The translations under genes and the position numbers were made by a program. 61,157 nucleotides of DNA, from contig NZ_LIPD01000017.1 of the NCBI RefSeq assembly GCF_001905545.1, forward strand, positions 58,109 to 119,265, in the 5' to 3' direction. Positions 1 through 7,146 of the stretch are shown here, one piece after another; positions within the stretch are counted from its first letter, which is position 1, and each line of letters begins with the position of its first letter. The notes beneath the pieces were generated by a model. It did not search any database. It saw only the letters and a program-made list of their open reading frames with translations, and had not been told where the DNA came from. The DNA comes from Streptomyces sp. CB02056. Lineage in GTDB: Bacteria; Actinomycetota; Actinomycetes; Streptomycetales; Streptomycetaceae.

Positions 1-18
1 GGGGGGGGGGGGGGGGGG
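1..18. other. Homopolymer G run at window edge
   Basis: Eighteen consecutive G residues open the window and nothing comparable occurs elsewhere. This pattern is usual for a sequencing or assembly artefact at a contig end, so the first tens of bases should not be used to infer gene structure. A natural G-tract cannot be excluded from the sequence alone. Confidence 0.6.
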
Positions 19-214
19 CAGTCGCGGGCGGCCGCAGGGGCGCGGCCGCCGTGCCGGGGATGTCACCCGATGCGGTGAATTGTGTGCAAACCCCGATGGC
101 ACCTAGAGTCCAAGGACTGGTGTTCGTGCGCCGGCGGCGGGTGAGGCTGCCTGTCTCTGACGTGCCGCTAGCCGGGCGCGACGACGCCAAGTCCCTTATC
201 CGAAAGGAATATCC

Positions 215-781
215 ATGAGTGACACTCTGTACGCTGGCAACGAACTCGGTCTCGGCCAGTCCCTGACCGGCGGTGCCTACACGCTGACCCTCCAGGGGGA
301 CGGGAACCTGGTGCTCTCCGAGCCGGGCGCCGTCGTGTGGGCGACCGAGACCCAGAACCAGGGCGTCGAGCGGGCCGTGCTCCAGGAGGACGGCAACTTC
401 GTGCTCTACAAGGGCGACGGTGCGGCGTGGTCCACCGGGACCGACGGCCAGGACGTCGACCGCCTGGTCGTGCAGGCCGACCGCAACGTGGTGCTGTACG
501 CCCGGGACGGCGGGGCGCGGTGGGCGACGGACACCAACACCGATTTCCCCCTCGCCGCCGAGGCCCCGGTCTCGGCCCCGGCTCCGGTCGCGGAGCCGGA
601 GCCGGTCTCGACCCCGGAGCCCGTCGCGGTGCAGACCTACACCGTCGAGCCCGGGGACTCCCTGTGGGCCGTGGCCGAGCGCTTCTACGGTGACGGCAGC
701 CGCTACCTGGAGATCGCGCAGGCCAACGGCATCGACGACCCGGACCTGGTGAACGTCGGTCAGGTGCTGACGATTCCGTAA
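215..781 (+). CDS. B-type (mannose-binding) lectin domain with C-terminal LysM
   Basis: The 188-residue protein has an N-terminal bulb-type lectin fold (about residues 1-115) with three QxDxNxVxY-like strands, visible as LQGDGNLVL, LQEDGNFVLY and VQADRNVVLY. A Pro/Ala/Glu linker (about 120-143) leads to a LysM domain (about 144-188) starting YTVEPGDSLWAVAERFYG. LysM binds peptidoglycan or chitin-like glycans and the lectin part binds mannose-type sugars, so a cell-wall or glycan-coating role is likely. The start has a GAAAGGA ribosome site. No signal peptide or membrane helix is visible, which is odd for a glycan-binding protein and recalls lectin-like bacteriocins that are also unusual in export. 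The role is inference. Confidence 0.85.
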   Translation: MSDTLYAGNELGLGQSLTGGAYTLTLQGDGNLVLSEPGAVVWATETQNQGVERAVLQEDGNFVLYKGDGAAWSTGTDGQDVDRLVVQADRNVVLYARDGGARWATDTNTDFPLAAEAPVSAPAPVAEPEPVSTPEPVAVQTYTVEPGDSLWAVAERFYGDGSRYLEIAQANGIDDPDLVNVGQVLTIP

Positions 782-867
782 TCGTGCGGTCCGGGCGTCC
801 GCGCCCGGGCACCTCGCCCTGATCACCGGATCGTCGATTCGGTGTGCCGGTGTGCCGGTGACCGGCT

Positions 868-898
868 CGTGGGAAGTCGGCCCCGCCGACTTCCCACG
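868..898. terminator. Hairpin between convergent genes
   Basis: Thirteen-base arms (CGTGGGAAGTCGG and its complement) surround a five-base loop. The hairpin sits between the end of the lectin gene and the end of the leftward hypothetical gene, so it probably terminates both. There is no U-tract, as is common in this group of bacteria. Confidence 0.75.
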
Positions 899-906
899 CA
901 GGGCGT

Positions 907-1458
907 TCAGGTGCGGGCTGCCTGGGTGCGGCAGTGGGAGAGGGCGTACTTGATGCGGCTGTCGGGGCCGGGGGCGGCGGTGAGGAGTTCGCCGGCGGTA
1001 ACGAGCGTGGCCCAGTACAGGGCCGGGTCGCCGGTGCGGGGCATGGGATGGGCGGCGGCCAGGGAGAGGTAGGCCGTGGTGAGGTTGCCGGTGGTGAACC
1101 AGCGCTGGAGGCCGTGACGGTGGCCGGGGCGGAGGCTGCCGTGGGCGTCGATGGCGGCCAGGAAGTGTTCGACGACGGCGAGTTCGGTGTCGGTGAGCGA
1201 CTTGGGGACGTCGAAGACACCGAGGGCTTCGAGGAGTTCACCGGTGTCGTTCTCGGAGTCCGGGCGGGGGTTCGAGAGCAGGGCGTCGTAGCACTCGGCC
1301 AGGCGGCGGCTGGTCTCGGCGAGGGGGATGTCGAGGGCGAGGCAGACGGCGCGCGCGACGGGCAGGGGCGGGTGGCCCAGGCGGGCGATCAGGGCGAAGG
1401 CCGCAGCCGGGGTCGCGCCACGGGAGAGGGCGTGCCGGGCCAGGGTCGTGAGGTGCAT
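907..1458 (-). CDS. Hypothetical protein in DUF397/XRE-type regulatory cassette
   Basis: A 183-residue, mostly helical soluble protein that I do not recognise. The start MHLTTLARH is chosen because the upstream part of the open frame overlaps the HATPase gene in another frame. It lies 14 bp downstream of that gene in the same direction, so the two are probably co-transcribed. No catalytic motif, signal peptide or membrane helix is visible. The context suggests an accessory to the anti-sigma-like ATPase, but this is inference from neighbourhood only. Confidence 0.7.
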   Translation of the reverse strand: MHLTTLARHALSRGATPAAAFALIARLGHPPLPVARAVCLALDIPLAETSRRLAECYDALLSNPRPDSENDTGELLEALGVFDVPKSLTDTELAVVEHFLAAIDAHGSLRPGHRHGLQRWFTTGNLTTAYLSLAAAHPMPRTGDPALYWATLVTAGELLTAAPGPDSRIKYALSHCRTQAART

Positions 1459-1472
1459 GGGGGTTCGGGCTT

Positions 1473-1901
1473 TCAGGCGAGGGCGGTGGCGGGCGCGGGG
1501 GCGACGAGCACCCAGACGAACTTGCCGATGCCGTCGGGGCGGGAGGTGCAGCCCCAGCGTTCGGCGAGCTTGTTGACGAGGAACAGGCCGCGCCCGTGCT
1601 CGTCGGAAGGAGCGGGGGTGTGGAGGGTGGGGTGTCCGCTGCCGGCGTCGTGGACCTCCAGCCGCAGGCGGGAGTTGATCAGGGCGATGCGGATCTCGAT
1701 GTGGCGGTCGTCCGGCGCGTCGGAGTGCTGGACGGCGTTGGCGAACAGTTCGCCGAGGAGCAGCTCGGCGGTGTCCGCGTAGCGGTTGCCGGAGGGCAGC
1801 CCGGAGAGGTAGGCGCGGAGCAAGTAGCGCGCCAGGGGCGTGGATTCGGCGCGGGAGTCGAGGTGCGCGACGAACGCGCGGGGCCTGCGGGACGAGAGCA
1901 T
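1473..1901 (-). CDS. ATP-binding protein, anti-sigma-factor kinase-like (HATPase_c)
   Basis: A 142-residue protein with the GHKL fold of RsbW/SpoIIAB-type serine kinases. The N-box is ELFANAVQHS, the G1 box is EVHDAGSGHP and the G2 box is DEHGRGLFLVNKLAERWG. Such proteins bind ATP and either phosphorylate anti-anti-sigma factors or act as stand-alone regulators. In Streptomyces they are very often found beside XRE/DUF5753 and DUF397 genes, as here. The start MLSSRR has a GAGGTG site at proper distance; the longer open frame upstream lacks one. It is divergent from the XRE regulator across a 161-bp gap that should hold both promoters. Confidence 0.9.
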   Translation of the reverse strand: MLSSRRPRAFVAHLDSRAESTPLARYLLRAYLSGLPSGNRYADTAELLLGELFANAVQHSDAPDDRHIEIRIALINSRLRLEVHDAGSGHPTLHTPAPSDEHGRGLFLVNKLAERWGCTSRPDGIGKFVWVLVAPAPATALA

Positions 1902-2062
1902 GGGGGAGCACCTCACGGGGGCGGAGGGGGGCGTGCGACAGGAGCGCACGGTTCACGCTGCGCATGCAGATGACTGCGTTCCGGTAACAATGATCGGCCT
2001 GTGGGGATACCGTGGTCCCCAATTCCGCGTGTTGGGCACGCGAAGCACAGCTGGGGGCAGTC

Positions 2063-3010
2063 ATGGCACAGAGGAAGACCGGGCACGGACCGACGGCGAG
2101 CTCCGCCATCATGTTCGGCGAAGAGATCCGCCACGCGCGCGCGGCGATGGGCTACCGCCAGGAGGACCTGGGCAGGAAGATGCACCTCGACCGCACGGTG
2201 ATCTCGCGGATGGAGGGCGGACGGCGGAAGCCGTCGCTCGAGGAGCTGGCGCAGCTCGGGCAACTGCTGAACGCCACCGAACTGCTCACGCGGCTGTACG
2301 GCTGGGTCGACTGGAGCGCCGCGATCGAGCATCCGGATTGGTTCCAGGAGCGTGCGGAGCTGGAGGCCCTCGCGGTCGGGCTGCGTGTCTACCAGGACAC
2401 TGTGATGTACGGCCTGTTGCAGTGCCGACAGTATGCGCGGGCGGTCTTCGAGACTGGAGACGCGGCCGGAAATCCGGTGGAGGTCGAAGAGCTGACCAAT
2501 GCTCGACTCAGTCGGCAGGGTCGATTCCTTGTGCCCGATGGGCCGCTGCTGGTCGTCATCCTCGGCGAGAGCACCATTCGTACGGTCATTGGCGGTCCGA
2601 GCGTGATGCGGGCTCAGATGGAGCACCTGTTGAGGGTGGCTCAGCTCCCGAACGTCGTGCTTCATCTGGCGCCGTTCGCGGACCGGCGGACGCTCATCAA
2701 GACGGATATGGTGTTGCTGGAGCTGCCGGACGGGCAGCGCTTTGTGTACTCGGAGAGCCTTGAACGAGGGCACTTGAGCGATGCTCCCGCCAGTGTGGTC
2801 AAGTACCAGCGCCACTATGATCAGCTCCGTGGCGAATGCCTGTCAGAGAGCGAATCGCTTCAGCGGTTCGCCGAGGCGCTGGAGGGATTCAAGGATGAAG
2901 AGCAACGAGCTCGCCGCAGCCGACTGGCGGAAGAGCAGCTACAGCGGCAACGACGGCGGGGACTGCATCGAGGTAGCCCCCGGATTCCCGGGCCTCGTTC
3001 CAGTGCGTGA
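2063..3010 (+). CDS. XRE-family regulator with DUF5753 domain
   Basis: A 315-residue protein with an N-terminal helix-turn-helix at about residues 18-57 (FGEEIRHARAAMGYRQEDLG, then TVISRMEGGRRKPS). A DUF5753 domain fills about residues 95-275, including VYQDTVMYGLLQCRQYARAV and LLRVAQLPNVVLHLAPF. This family acts with small DUF397 proteins, one of which starts inside this gene's 3 prime end, and often with an HATPase like the one upstream. Several such cassettes influence development and antibiotic production in Streptomyces. The start MAQRKTG follows a GGGGG-rich site; a later start at MFGEEIR is possible. The Arg/Gln-rich last 35 residues lie mostly in the DUF397 overlap. Confidence 0.93.
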   Translation: MAQRKTGHGPTASSAIMFGEEIRHARAAMGYRQEDLGRKMHLDRTVISRMEGGRRKPSLEELAQLGQLLNATELLTRLYGWVDWSAAIEHPDWFQERAELEALAVGLRVYQDTVMYGLLQCRQYARAVFETGDAAGNPVEVEELTNARLSRQGRFLVPDGPLLVVILGESTIRTVIGGPSVMRAQMEHLLRVAQLPNVVLHLAPFADRRTLIKTDMVLLELPDGQRFVYSESLERGHLSDAPASVVKYQRHYDQLRGECLSESESLQRFAEALEGFKDEEQRARRSRLAEEQLQRQRRRGLHRGSPRIPGPRSSA

Positions 3011-3104
3011 CTCCAAGGACTCGCAGGGCCCGGCCCTCGTTTTCCCGGCCTCCGCCTGGGAAGCCTTCGTTGCGGCCGTCCGCGAGGGCGACTTCCCGGT
3101 GTAG
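2895..3104 (+). CDS. DUF397 protein
   Basis: A 69-residue protein with the family hallmarks WRKSSYSGNDGGDCIEVA, VPVRDSKD and FPASAWEAFVAAVREGDF. DUF397 proteins are small partners of DUF5753 helix-turn-helix regulators. The start is set by GGAGGG eight bases upstream of ATG, inside the last 116 bp of the regulator gene in a different frame. The two genes are therefore translationally linked in an unusually long overlap. Confidence 0.92.
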   Translation: MKSNELAAADWRKSSYSGNDGGDCIEVAPGFPGLVPVRDSKDSQGPALVFPASAWEAFVAAVREGDFPV

Positions 3105-3124
3105 AACTCCCCAAGGAGCTGGCT

Positions 3125-3385
3125 GTGTTGACCTGGCGGAAGAGCAGCTATAGCGGCAACAACGGTGGCATGTGCATCGAGGTGGCGCTGCCGGTCTGGC
3201 AGAAGAGCAGCCACAGCGGCGACAACGGCGGCTGCTGCGTCGAGGTGGCCCTCGGCTTCTTGCCCGGCGCCGTCCCGGTGCGTGACTCCAAGGACCCCGG
3301 CGGCCCGTCCCTCCTCTTCCCCGACTCCTCCTGGAACGCCTTCGTCGCAGCGGTCCGCGCCGGCGAGTTGCCGATCGAGGGCTGA
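3125..3385 (+). CDS. DUF397 protein with internally duplicated N-terminus
   Basis: An 86-residue GTG-started protein with AAGGAG upstream. It carries two copies of the DUF397 opening motif: WRKSSYSGNNGGMCIEVA at residues 4-21 and WQKSSHSGDNGGCCVEVA at about 25-42. A single normal C-terminal half follows (VPVRDSKD, FPDSSWNAFVAAVRAGEL). The second, diverged N-terminal module looks like a tandem duplication of about 60 bp or a fusion with part of a neighbouring DUF397 gene. It lies 20 bp after the first DUF397 gene and is probably co-transcribed. Confidence 0.9.
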   Translation: MLTWRKSSYSGNNGGMCIEVALPVWQKSSHSGDNGGCCVEVALGFLPGAVPVRDSKDPGGPSLLFPDSSWNAFVAAVRAGELPIEG

Positions 3386-3405
3386 GTCACCCCTCCACAT
3401 CCCTC

Positions 3406-3443
3406 CCTCGGGGCGGGGCGCCAACTGGTGCCCCGCCCCGAGG
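3406..3443. terminator. GC-rich hairpin between convergent genes
   Basis: The arms CCTCGGGGCGGGG and CCCCGCCCCGAGG flank a 12-base loop. The hairpin sits between the end of the DUF397 gene and the end of the leftward CGNR-like gene and probably terminates both. Confidence 0.75.
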
Positions 3444-3459
3444 CGTTCCCCGCCCGTGG

Positions 3460-4053
3460 CTACTTCGCCTTCGCGCGGTAGGCGCGCTTCTTCGCGAGTG
3501 CGCCGCAGGTCTTCATCGAGCACCAGCGCCGCGCGCCCGCCCTCGATGTGTCCACGAACGGCGTTCCGCAGTCGGGGTTTCCGCAGATGCGCACGCGCGT
3601 CCGCTGCTCCTCGGACGCGCAGAGCGCGATCAGGTCCCGCGCGACCATCGACAGCACGGCCGCGATCCCGTCCCCGTCCCACCGCACGGACGCCCCGTCC
3701 GCAGCGAGCACCGGTACCGAAGTCGCCTCGGCCGCAGCACCGTTGACCACCGCGACGTCCTCGGGCGCGGGCGGCACCCCCTCCGCCAGTGCGACGCCCG
3801 TCCGCTGGATCGCCTCGCGCAGCCGCCTCGCTCCCTCCAGCTCGGCCTCGCTGCACCTCGGTGCCACCGTCGTGCAGCCGCTCTCCATGCTCCACCGGCT
3901 CAGGTCCTCCGGCAGCGCCAGCCGCTCGACGTGCAGCTCCTTGCCGCGATCGGCGAGCGTGCCGGCGAAGGCGAAGCACAGCCGTGCGTCGTCGAACCGG
4001 AAGTCGGTCTTGGCGCGCTGGCGCCCTTCTCGTCGGCCGTCTTCGTCACTCAT
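3460..4053 (-). CDS. ABATE/CGNR-type zinc-finger transcriptional regulator
   Basis: A 197-residue protein. The N-terminal part matches the ABATE (putative stress-induced regulator) domain, with FAGTLADRGKELHVERLALPEDLSRW. The C-terminal 45 residues form the zinc-finger region, with CGNPDCGTPFVDTSRAGARR followed by WCSMKTCG. The hallmark CGNR is changed here to CGAL, although the metal-binding cysteines are kept. Members are thought to regulate transcription. It is divergent from the alcohol dehydrogenase gene 97 bp away, so it may control the dehydrogenase-esterase pair; that is inference. The start was placed at MSDEDGRR because the upstream open frame runs into the divergent gene. Confidence 0.88.
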   Translation of the reverse strand: MSDEDGRREGRQRAKTDFRFDDARLCFAFAGTLADRGKELHVERLALPEDLSRWSMESGCTTVAPRCSEAELEGARRLREAIQRTGVALAEGVPPAPEDVAVVNGAAAEATSVPVLAADGASVRWDGDGIAAVLSMVARDLIALCASEEQRTRVRICGNPDCGTPFVDTSRAGARRWCSMKTCGALAKKRAYRAKAK

Positions 4054-4150
4054 GTCCACCACTCTAAGCGGTTGACACGCGTCGAAGCGGGCGCATAGCT
4101 TCAAGGTCCACCACTTGAACCGGTGGACTTTCCCCGAGGAGGTCGCGTCC

Positions 4151-5218
4151 ATGCGCGCCGCAGTCATCGAAGAACTCCACCAGCCCCTCGTCATCCGTGA
4201 CGTGCCCGACCCCGTCTGCCCGCCCGACGGCGCCATCGTGCGCGTCGGCGCCAACGGGATCTGCCGCACCGACTGGGCCCTGTGGGCCGGGGACTTCTGG
4301 ACGGGAGGGCCGCAGGTCAAGCCCCCGTTCGTCCTCGGCCACGAGTTCGCCGGCACCGTCGTGGAGGTCGGCCGGGACGTTCGGGACTGGCGGGACGGCG
4401 ACCGGGTCATCTTCCCGATGAACCCCGGCGAGGGCTCCTGCGAGATGTGCCGCAGCGGCAACCAGCACGTGTGCGAGCACGTGGACTCGCTCGTCCCCGG
4501 CGTCTCCTACTGGGGCGCCTTCGCCGAGTACGTCATGGTCCGCTTCGCCGACGTCAACCTCGTCCGGGTGCCGGAGACCGTCGGCTTCGTCGATGTCGCC
4601 GCCCTCGCCTGCCGCTACATGACCGCCTTCCACGGCGTCGTCGACCAGGCCCGCGTGCGCGGCGGGGAGTGGGTCGCCGTGTACGGGGCCGGCGGCGGCA
4701 TGGGCCTGTCCACGGTGGAGATCGCGGCCGCCACCGGCGCCAACGTCATCGCCGTCGACATCTCCGAGGAGAAGCTGGACGCCGCCCGCGCCCTGGGCGC
4801 CGTCCACACCGTCAACGCCGCCACCGACGACCCGGCCGAGGCGGTCAGGACCCTCACCCGGGGCGGCGCCCACGTGTCCGTCGACGCCGTCGGCATCGCC
4901 GAGGCCTGCCGCAACTCCGTCCTCTCCCTGCGCACGCGCGGCCGCCACCTCCAACTCGGCCACACCACCGGTGCGGAGAAGGGCGACGTCGGGCTACCGA
5001 TCGACGTGATGATGGTCAAGGAGCTGGAGTTCCTGGGCGCCTTCGGGATGCAGGGCCAGCGGTTCGGCACCATGCTCAACATGATCGAGGCCGGCCGCCT
5101 CAACCCCGGCCGGATCGTCACCCGCACCGTCGGCCTCCACGAGGCGAGTGGCGTGCTGGAGTCCCTGGAGACGTACGGGCCGACCGGCGTCGTCGTCATC
5201 GACGAGTTCCGGGCCTGA
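4151..5218 (+). CDS. Zinc-dependent medium-chain alcohol dehydrogenase
   Basis: A 355-residue NAD(P)-dependent dehydrogenase. Catalytic-zinc motifs are GICRTDW and GHEFAG. A structural-zinc loop with three of the usual four cysteines reads CEMCRSGNQHVC. The Rossmann motif is VYGAGGGMGLSTVEIAAATG, followed by NVIAVD. It should interconvert an alcohol and an aldehyde or ketone; the substrate is unknown. GAGGAGG eight bases before ATG fixes the start. It is 24 bp from an HSL-type esterase, so the pair probably act on one substrate. Its 3 prime end is partly duplicated about 1.1 kb downstream. Confidence 0.93.
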   Translation: MRAAVIEELHQPLVIRDVPDPVCPPDGAIVRVGANGICRTDWALWAGDFWTGGPQVKPPFVLGHEFAGTVVEVGRDVRDWRDGDRVIFPMNPGEGSCEMCRSGNQHVCEHVDSLVPGVSYWGAFAEYVMVRFADVNLVRVPETVGFVDVAALACRYMTAFHGVVDQARVRGGEWVAVYGAGGGMGLSTVEIAAATGANVIAVDISEEKLDAARALGAVHTVNAATDDPAEAVRTLTRGGAHVSVDAVGIAEACRNSVLSLRTRGRHLQLGHTTGAEKGDVGLPIDVMMVKELEFLGAFGMQGQRFGTMLNMIEAGRLNPGRIVTRTVGLHEASGVLESLETYGPTGVVVIDEFRA

Positions 5219-5242
5219 GCACCGGTGGAAGGAAGCACGACC

Positions 5243-6244
5243 ATGCCCGTTCCCCGCCTGCTGGTCGACCCGGAACTGCGCCGGGCCCTCGACGCCGTCC
5301 CGATGACCCCCAACGGCGCGTTCGACCTGACCGACATCCCCGCGACCCGCGAGACCCTCCGCGCCTTCGCCGCAGCCGTCGCCGACTCCACCCCCGACGA
5401 CCCGTCGGTCACCGTGACCGAACACCGCGCGACCCGGCCCGACGGCCCGGACGTACCGATCCGCCTGCTACGGCCCACCACCGCCGGGCCCGGCCCGCTG
5501 CCGGTCCTGCTCTGGTTCCACGGCGGCGGGCAGGTACTCGGTTTCGCCGCTCAGGACGACCCCTGGCTCAAGCGGCTCAGCACACGGCTCGGCTGCGCCG
5601 TCGCCGCCGTCGACTACCGGCTCGCCCCGGAGACCCCCGCCCCCGGCGCCGCCGAGGACGGGCACACCGCCCACCGGTGGCTCCTCCACGAGGCGGGGGT
5701 GCTCGGCCTGGACGCCACCCGGATCGGCATCGGCGGCCAGAGCGGCGGCGGGGGAGTCGCGGCGGCCACCGCCCTGCTGGTCCGCGACCACGGCGGCCCC
5801 ACGCCGCTGTTCCAGGCGCTGATGTACCCCATGCTCGACGACCGGAACCGGACCGCGTCCAGCCACGAGATCACCGACCTCGGCATCTGGGACCGCGCCA
5901 CCAACCTCCTCGCCTGGCGGGCGATCCTGGGCGACCGCGCCGGAACCGACCAGGTCAGCCCGTACGCCGCCCCCGCCCGCGCGGAGGACCTCGGCGGCCT
6001 GCCGCCCACCTTCGTCGCCGTCGGCGAACTCGACTCCTTCCGCGACGAGGACCTCGACTACGCCATGCGCCTGCGCGCCCACGGCGTCCCCGTCGAACTC
6101 CACCTCTACCCCGGCGCGTACCACGCCTTCGACCTGTTCGCCCCCGAGTCACAGCTCGCCGAGAGCTTCGAGCAGGCCTGGCTCGGCTACCTCGCCCGCC
6201 ACTTCCGTACCCCCGCGCCCCAGAGCCCCCAGCTCCCGGCGTAG
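5243..6244 (+). CDS. Alpha/beta hydrolase, HSL-type esterase
   Basis: A 333-residue carboxylesterase/lipase-like protein of the hormone-sensitive-lipase family. The oxyanion motif is LLWFHGGGQVLGF, the nucleophile elbow GIGGQSGGGGVAA (Ser of GQSGG), the acid VGELDSFRDEDL and the catalytic histidine YPGAYHAFDLF. No signal peptide is seen, so it is cytoplasmic. GGAAGG precedes the ATG. It follows the alcohol dehydrogenase closely, suggesting a short ester-to-alcohol-to-aldehyde or reverse pathway. The first codons of a second copy survive as a remnant downstream. Confidence 0.92.
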   Translation: MPVPRLLVDPELRRALDAVPMTPNGAFDLTDIPATRETLRAFAAAVADSTPDDPSVTVTEHRATRPDGPDVPIRLLRPTTAGPGPLPVLLWFHGGGQVLGFAAQDDPWLKRLSTRLGCAVAAVDYRLAPETPAPGAAEDGHTAHRWLLHEAGVLGLDATRIGIGGQSGGGGVAAATALLVRDHGGPTPLFQALMYPMLDDRNRTASSHEITDLGIWDRATNLLAWRAILGDRAGTDQVSPYAAPARAEDLGGLPPTFVAVGELDSFRDEDLDYAMRLRAHGVPVELHLYPGAYHAFDLFAPESQLAESFEQAWLGYLARHFRTPAPQSPQLPA

Positions 6245-6256
6245 GCCCGGTCTCCC

Positions 6257-6303
6257 GCCGTCTGCCCGGACGTGGTCGGAAGTGCCCCTCCGGATGGTCT
6301 ATA
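6257..6303. repeat. 47-bp direct repeat, left copy
   Basis: This sequence recurs at 6991-7037 with a single mismatch. The left copy ends abruptly where the dehydrogenase-derived remnant starts. The right copy lies just upstream of tRNA-Leu and may contain part of its promoter. The segment between the copies is about 690 bp. Confidence 0.9.
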
Positions 6304-6470
6304 CCCGCATCGTCAGCCTCCACGAGGCGGGCGACGTGCTGGAGTCCCTGGAGACGTACGGCCCGACCAGTGCCGTCGTCATCGACGAGTTCCAGGCCTG
6401 AGCGGCCGCGGAAGGAGACACCGCCATGGCCGCTCCCCGCCTGCGGAGCCCAGGGGCGGCGGACGGGTAG
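6298..6470 (+). pseudogene. Duplicated remnant of dehydrogenase 3 prime end plus esterase start
   Basis: Bases 6298-6401 encode TRIVSLHEAGDVLESLETYG and onward to a stop, nearly identical to the last 34 residues of the alcohol dehydrogenase upstream. This is followed by a similar spacer with GGAAGGAG and a start codon at 6426 that reads MAAPRLR, matching the esterase start MPVPRLL, before a stop after 14 codons. It is therefore a fossil of a second dehydrogenase-esterase operon, truncated on both sides. It begins at the edge of the 47-bp repeat, so recombination at that repeat is the likely origin. Confidence 0.88.
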
Positions 6471-6547
6471 CGAAGGCATCACCCGGTGTGATTGGGCTCT
6501 ATCATGGCTTTCGTAAGCCCTAGCCGATCACTTGCGGGAGGCCACTC

Positions 6548-6745
6548 ATGAGCGCCTCGGAAGTTGAACGCCCGATCTACCCGCCCGCGCGCCCCCGAGT
6601 CACGGTCGAGGAACTGCTGGCAGCCAAGAACACGCAGCCCATACGGTCCCTCGATGAGCTCCAGGCCGACACTTTCGAGTCGGACGAAGAGCTCGACGAG
6701 TTCCTGGCGTTCGTCCGCGCCGAACGCCAGCGGAACGTGGCCTGA
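6548..6745 (+). CDS. Antitoxin-like small protein upstream of broken PIN toxin
   Basis: A 65-residue acidic protein with GGGAGG before ATG. It has a proline-rich N-terminus and a C-terminal acidic helix (ESDEELDEFLAFVRAERQRN). This layout fits the antitoxins that precede PIN-domain (VapC) toxins in actinomycetes, where the C-terminal helix neutralises the toxin. Its presumed partner 10 bp downstream is disrupted, so it is an orphan antitoxin. I recognise no DNA-binding domain in it, so the assignment rests on size, composition and neighbour. Confidence 0.7.
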   Translation: MSASEVERPIYPPARPRVTVEELLAAKNTQPIRSLDELQADTFESDEELDEFLAFVRAERQRNVA

Positions 6746-6754
6746 GGGAGCAAG

Positions 6755-6984
6755 GTGCAGCCTGTCATTCTTGACACCGACGTCACGTCCCTGACGCACA
6801 AGCGCAGGTTGGCGGGGGCAGGCTCTCGGCGGCCGGCCTGAAGGCCGGTCTTCCGCGTCCCGTCAACGACATGTGGATCGCGGCCTGCTGTCTCACCTAC
6901 GACCTTCCGCTGGCGACGCTGAACCTGAAGGACTACGCGTACTTCCAGAAGGAGCACGGCCTCCGAATCCTGGGGGCGGAGTAG
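6755..6984 (+). pseudogene. VapC-type PIN-domain toxin, internally deleted and frameshifted
   Basis: A GTG start after GAGGGAGCAAG gives QPVILDTDVTSLTHKRRL, the PIN N-terminus with its first acidic residues, then a stop after 28 codons. In another frame the C-terminus continues as GRLSAAGLKAGLPRPVNDMW, then IAACCLTYDLPLATLN and LKDYAYFQKEHGLRILG to a stop. Intact relatives are about 130 residues and keep roughly 60-70 residues between these parts, so a deletion with frameshift removed the middle of the RNase fold. The toxin should be inactive. Confidence 0.88.
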
Positions 6985-6990
6985 CCCCCG

Positions 6991-7037
6991 GCCGTCTGCC
7001 CGGAGGTGGTCGGAAGTGCCCCTCCGGATGGTCTATA
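6991..7037. repeat. 47-bp direct repeat, right copy, upstream of tRNA-Leu
   Basis: Matches 6257-6303 at 46 of 47 positions. It ends 20 bp before the tRNA gene in GTCTATA, which could be the -10 region of the tRNA promoter (TATAGT in this copy only). The repeat does not include tRNA sequence, so it is not a classical attachment-site duplication. Confidence 0.9.
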
Positions 7038-7057
7038 GTTTTCCTCATCACCCAGAT

Positions 7058-7141
7058 GCGCGGGTGGCGGAATAGGCAGACGCGCTGGATTCAGGTTCCA
7101 GTGCCCGAAAGGGCGTGGGGGTTCAACTCCCCCCTCGCGCA
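7058..7141 (+). tRNA. tRNA-Leu (anticodon CAG)
   Basis: The acceptor arms GCGCGGG and CTCGCGC pair (one G-U). The anticodon stem-loop CTGGA-TTCAGGT-TCCAG gives anticodon CAG, reading CUG. A long variable arm (GCCCGAAAGGGC) marks a class II tRNA, and the T-arm contains GGTTCAACTCC. Discriminator A follows the acceptor stem and the CCA end is not encoded. Confidence 0.96.
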
Positions 7142-7146
7142 CAGAT

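Noticed and set aside
4282..6516. Long plus-strand frame across the dehydrogenase and esterase genes
   Set aside because: Arg/Pro/His low-complexity translation in an alternative frame of two clear genes.
6991..7141. Integrase attachment site at tRNA-Leu
   Set aside because: The direct repeat ends 20 bp before the tRNA gene and includes none of its 3 prime half, and no integrase is near.
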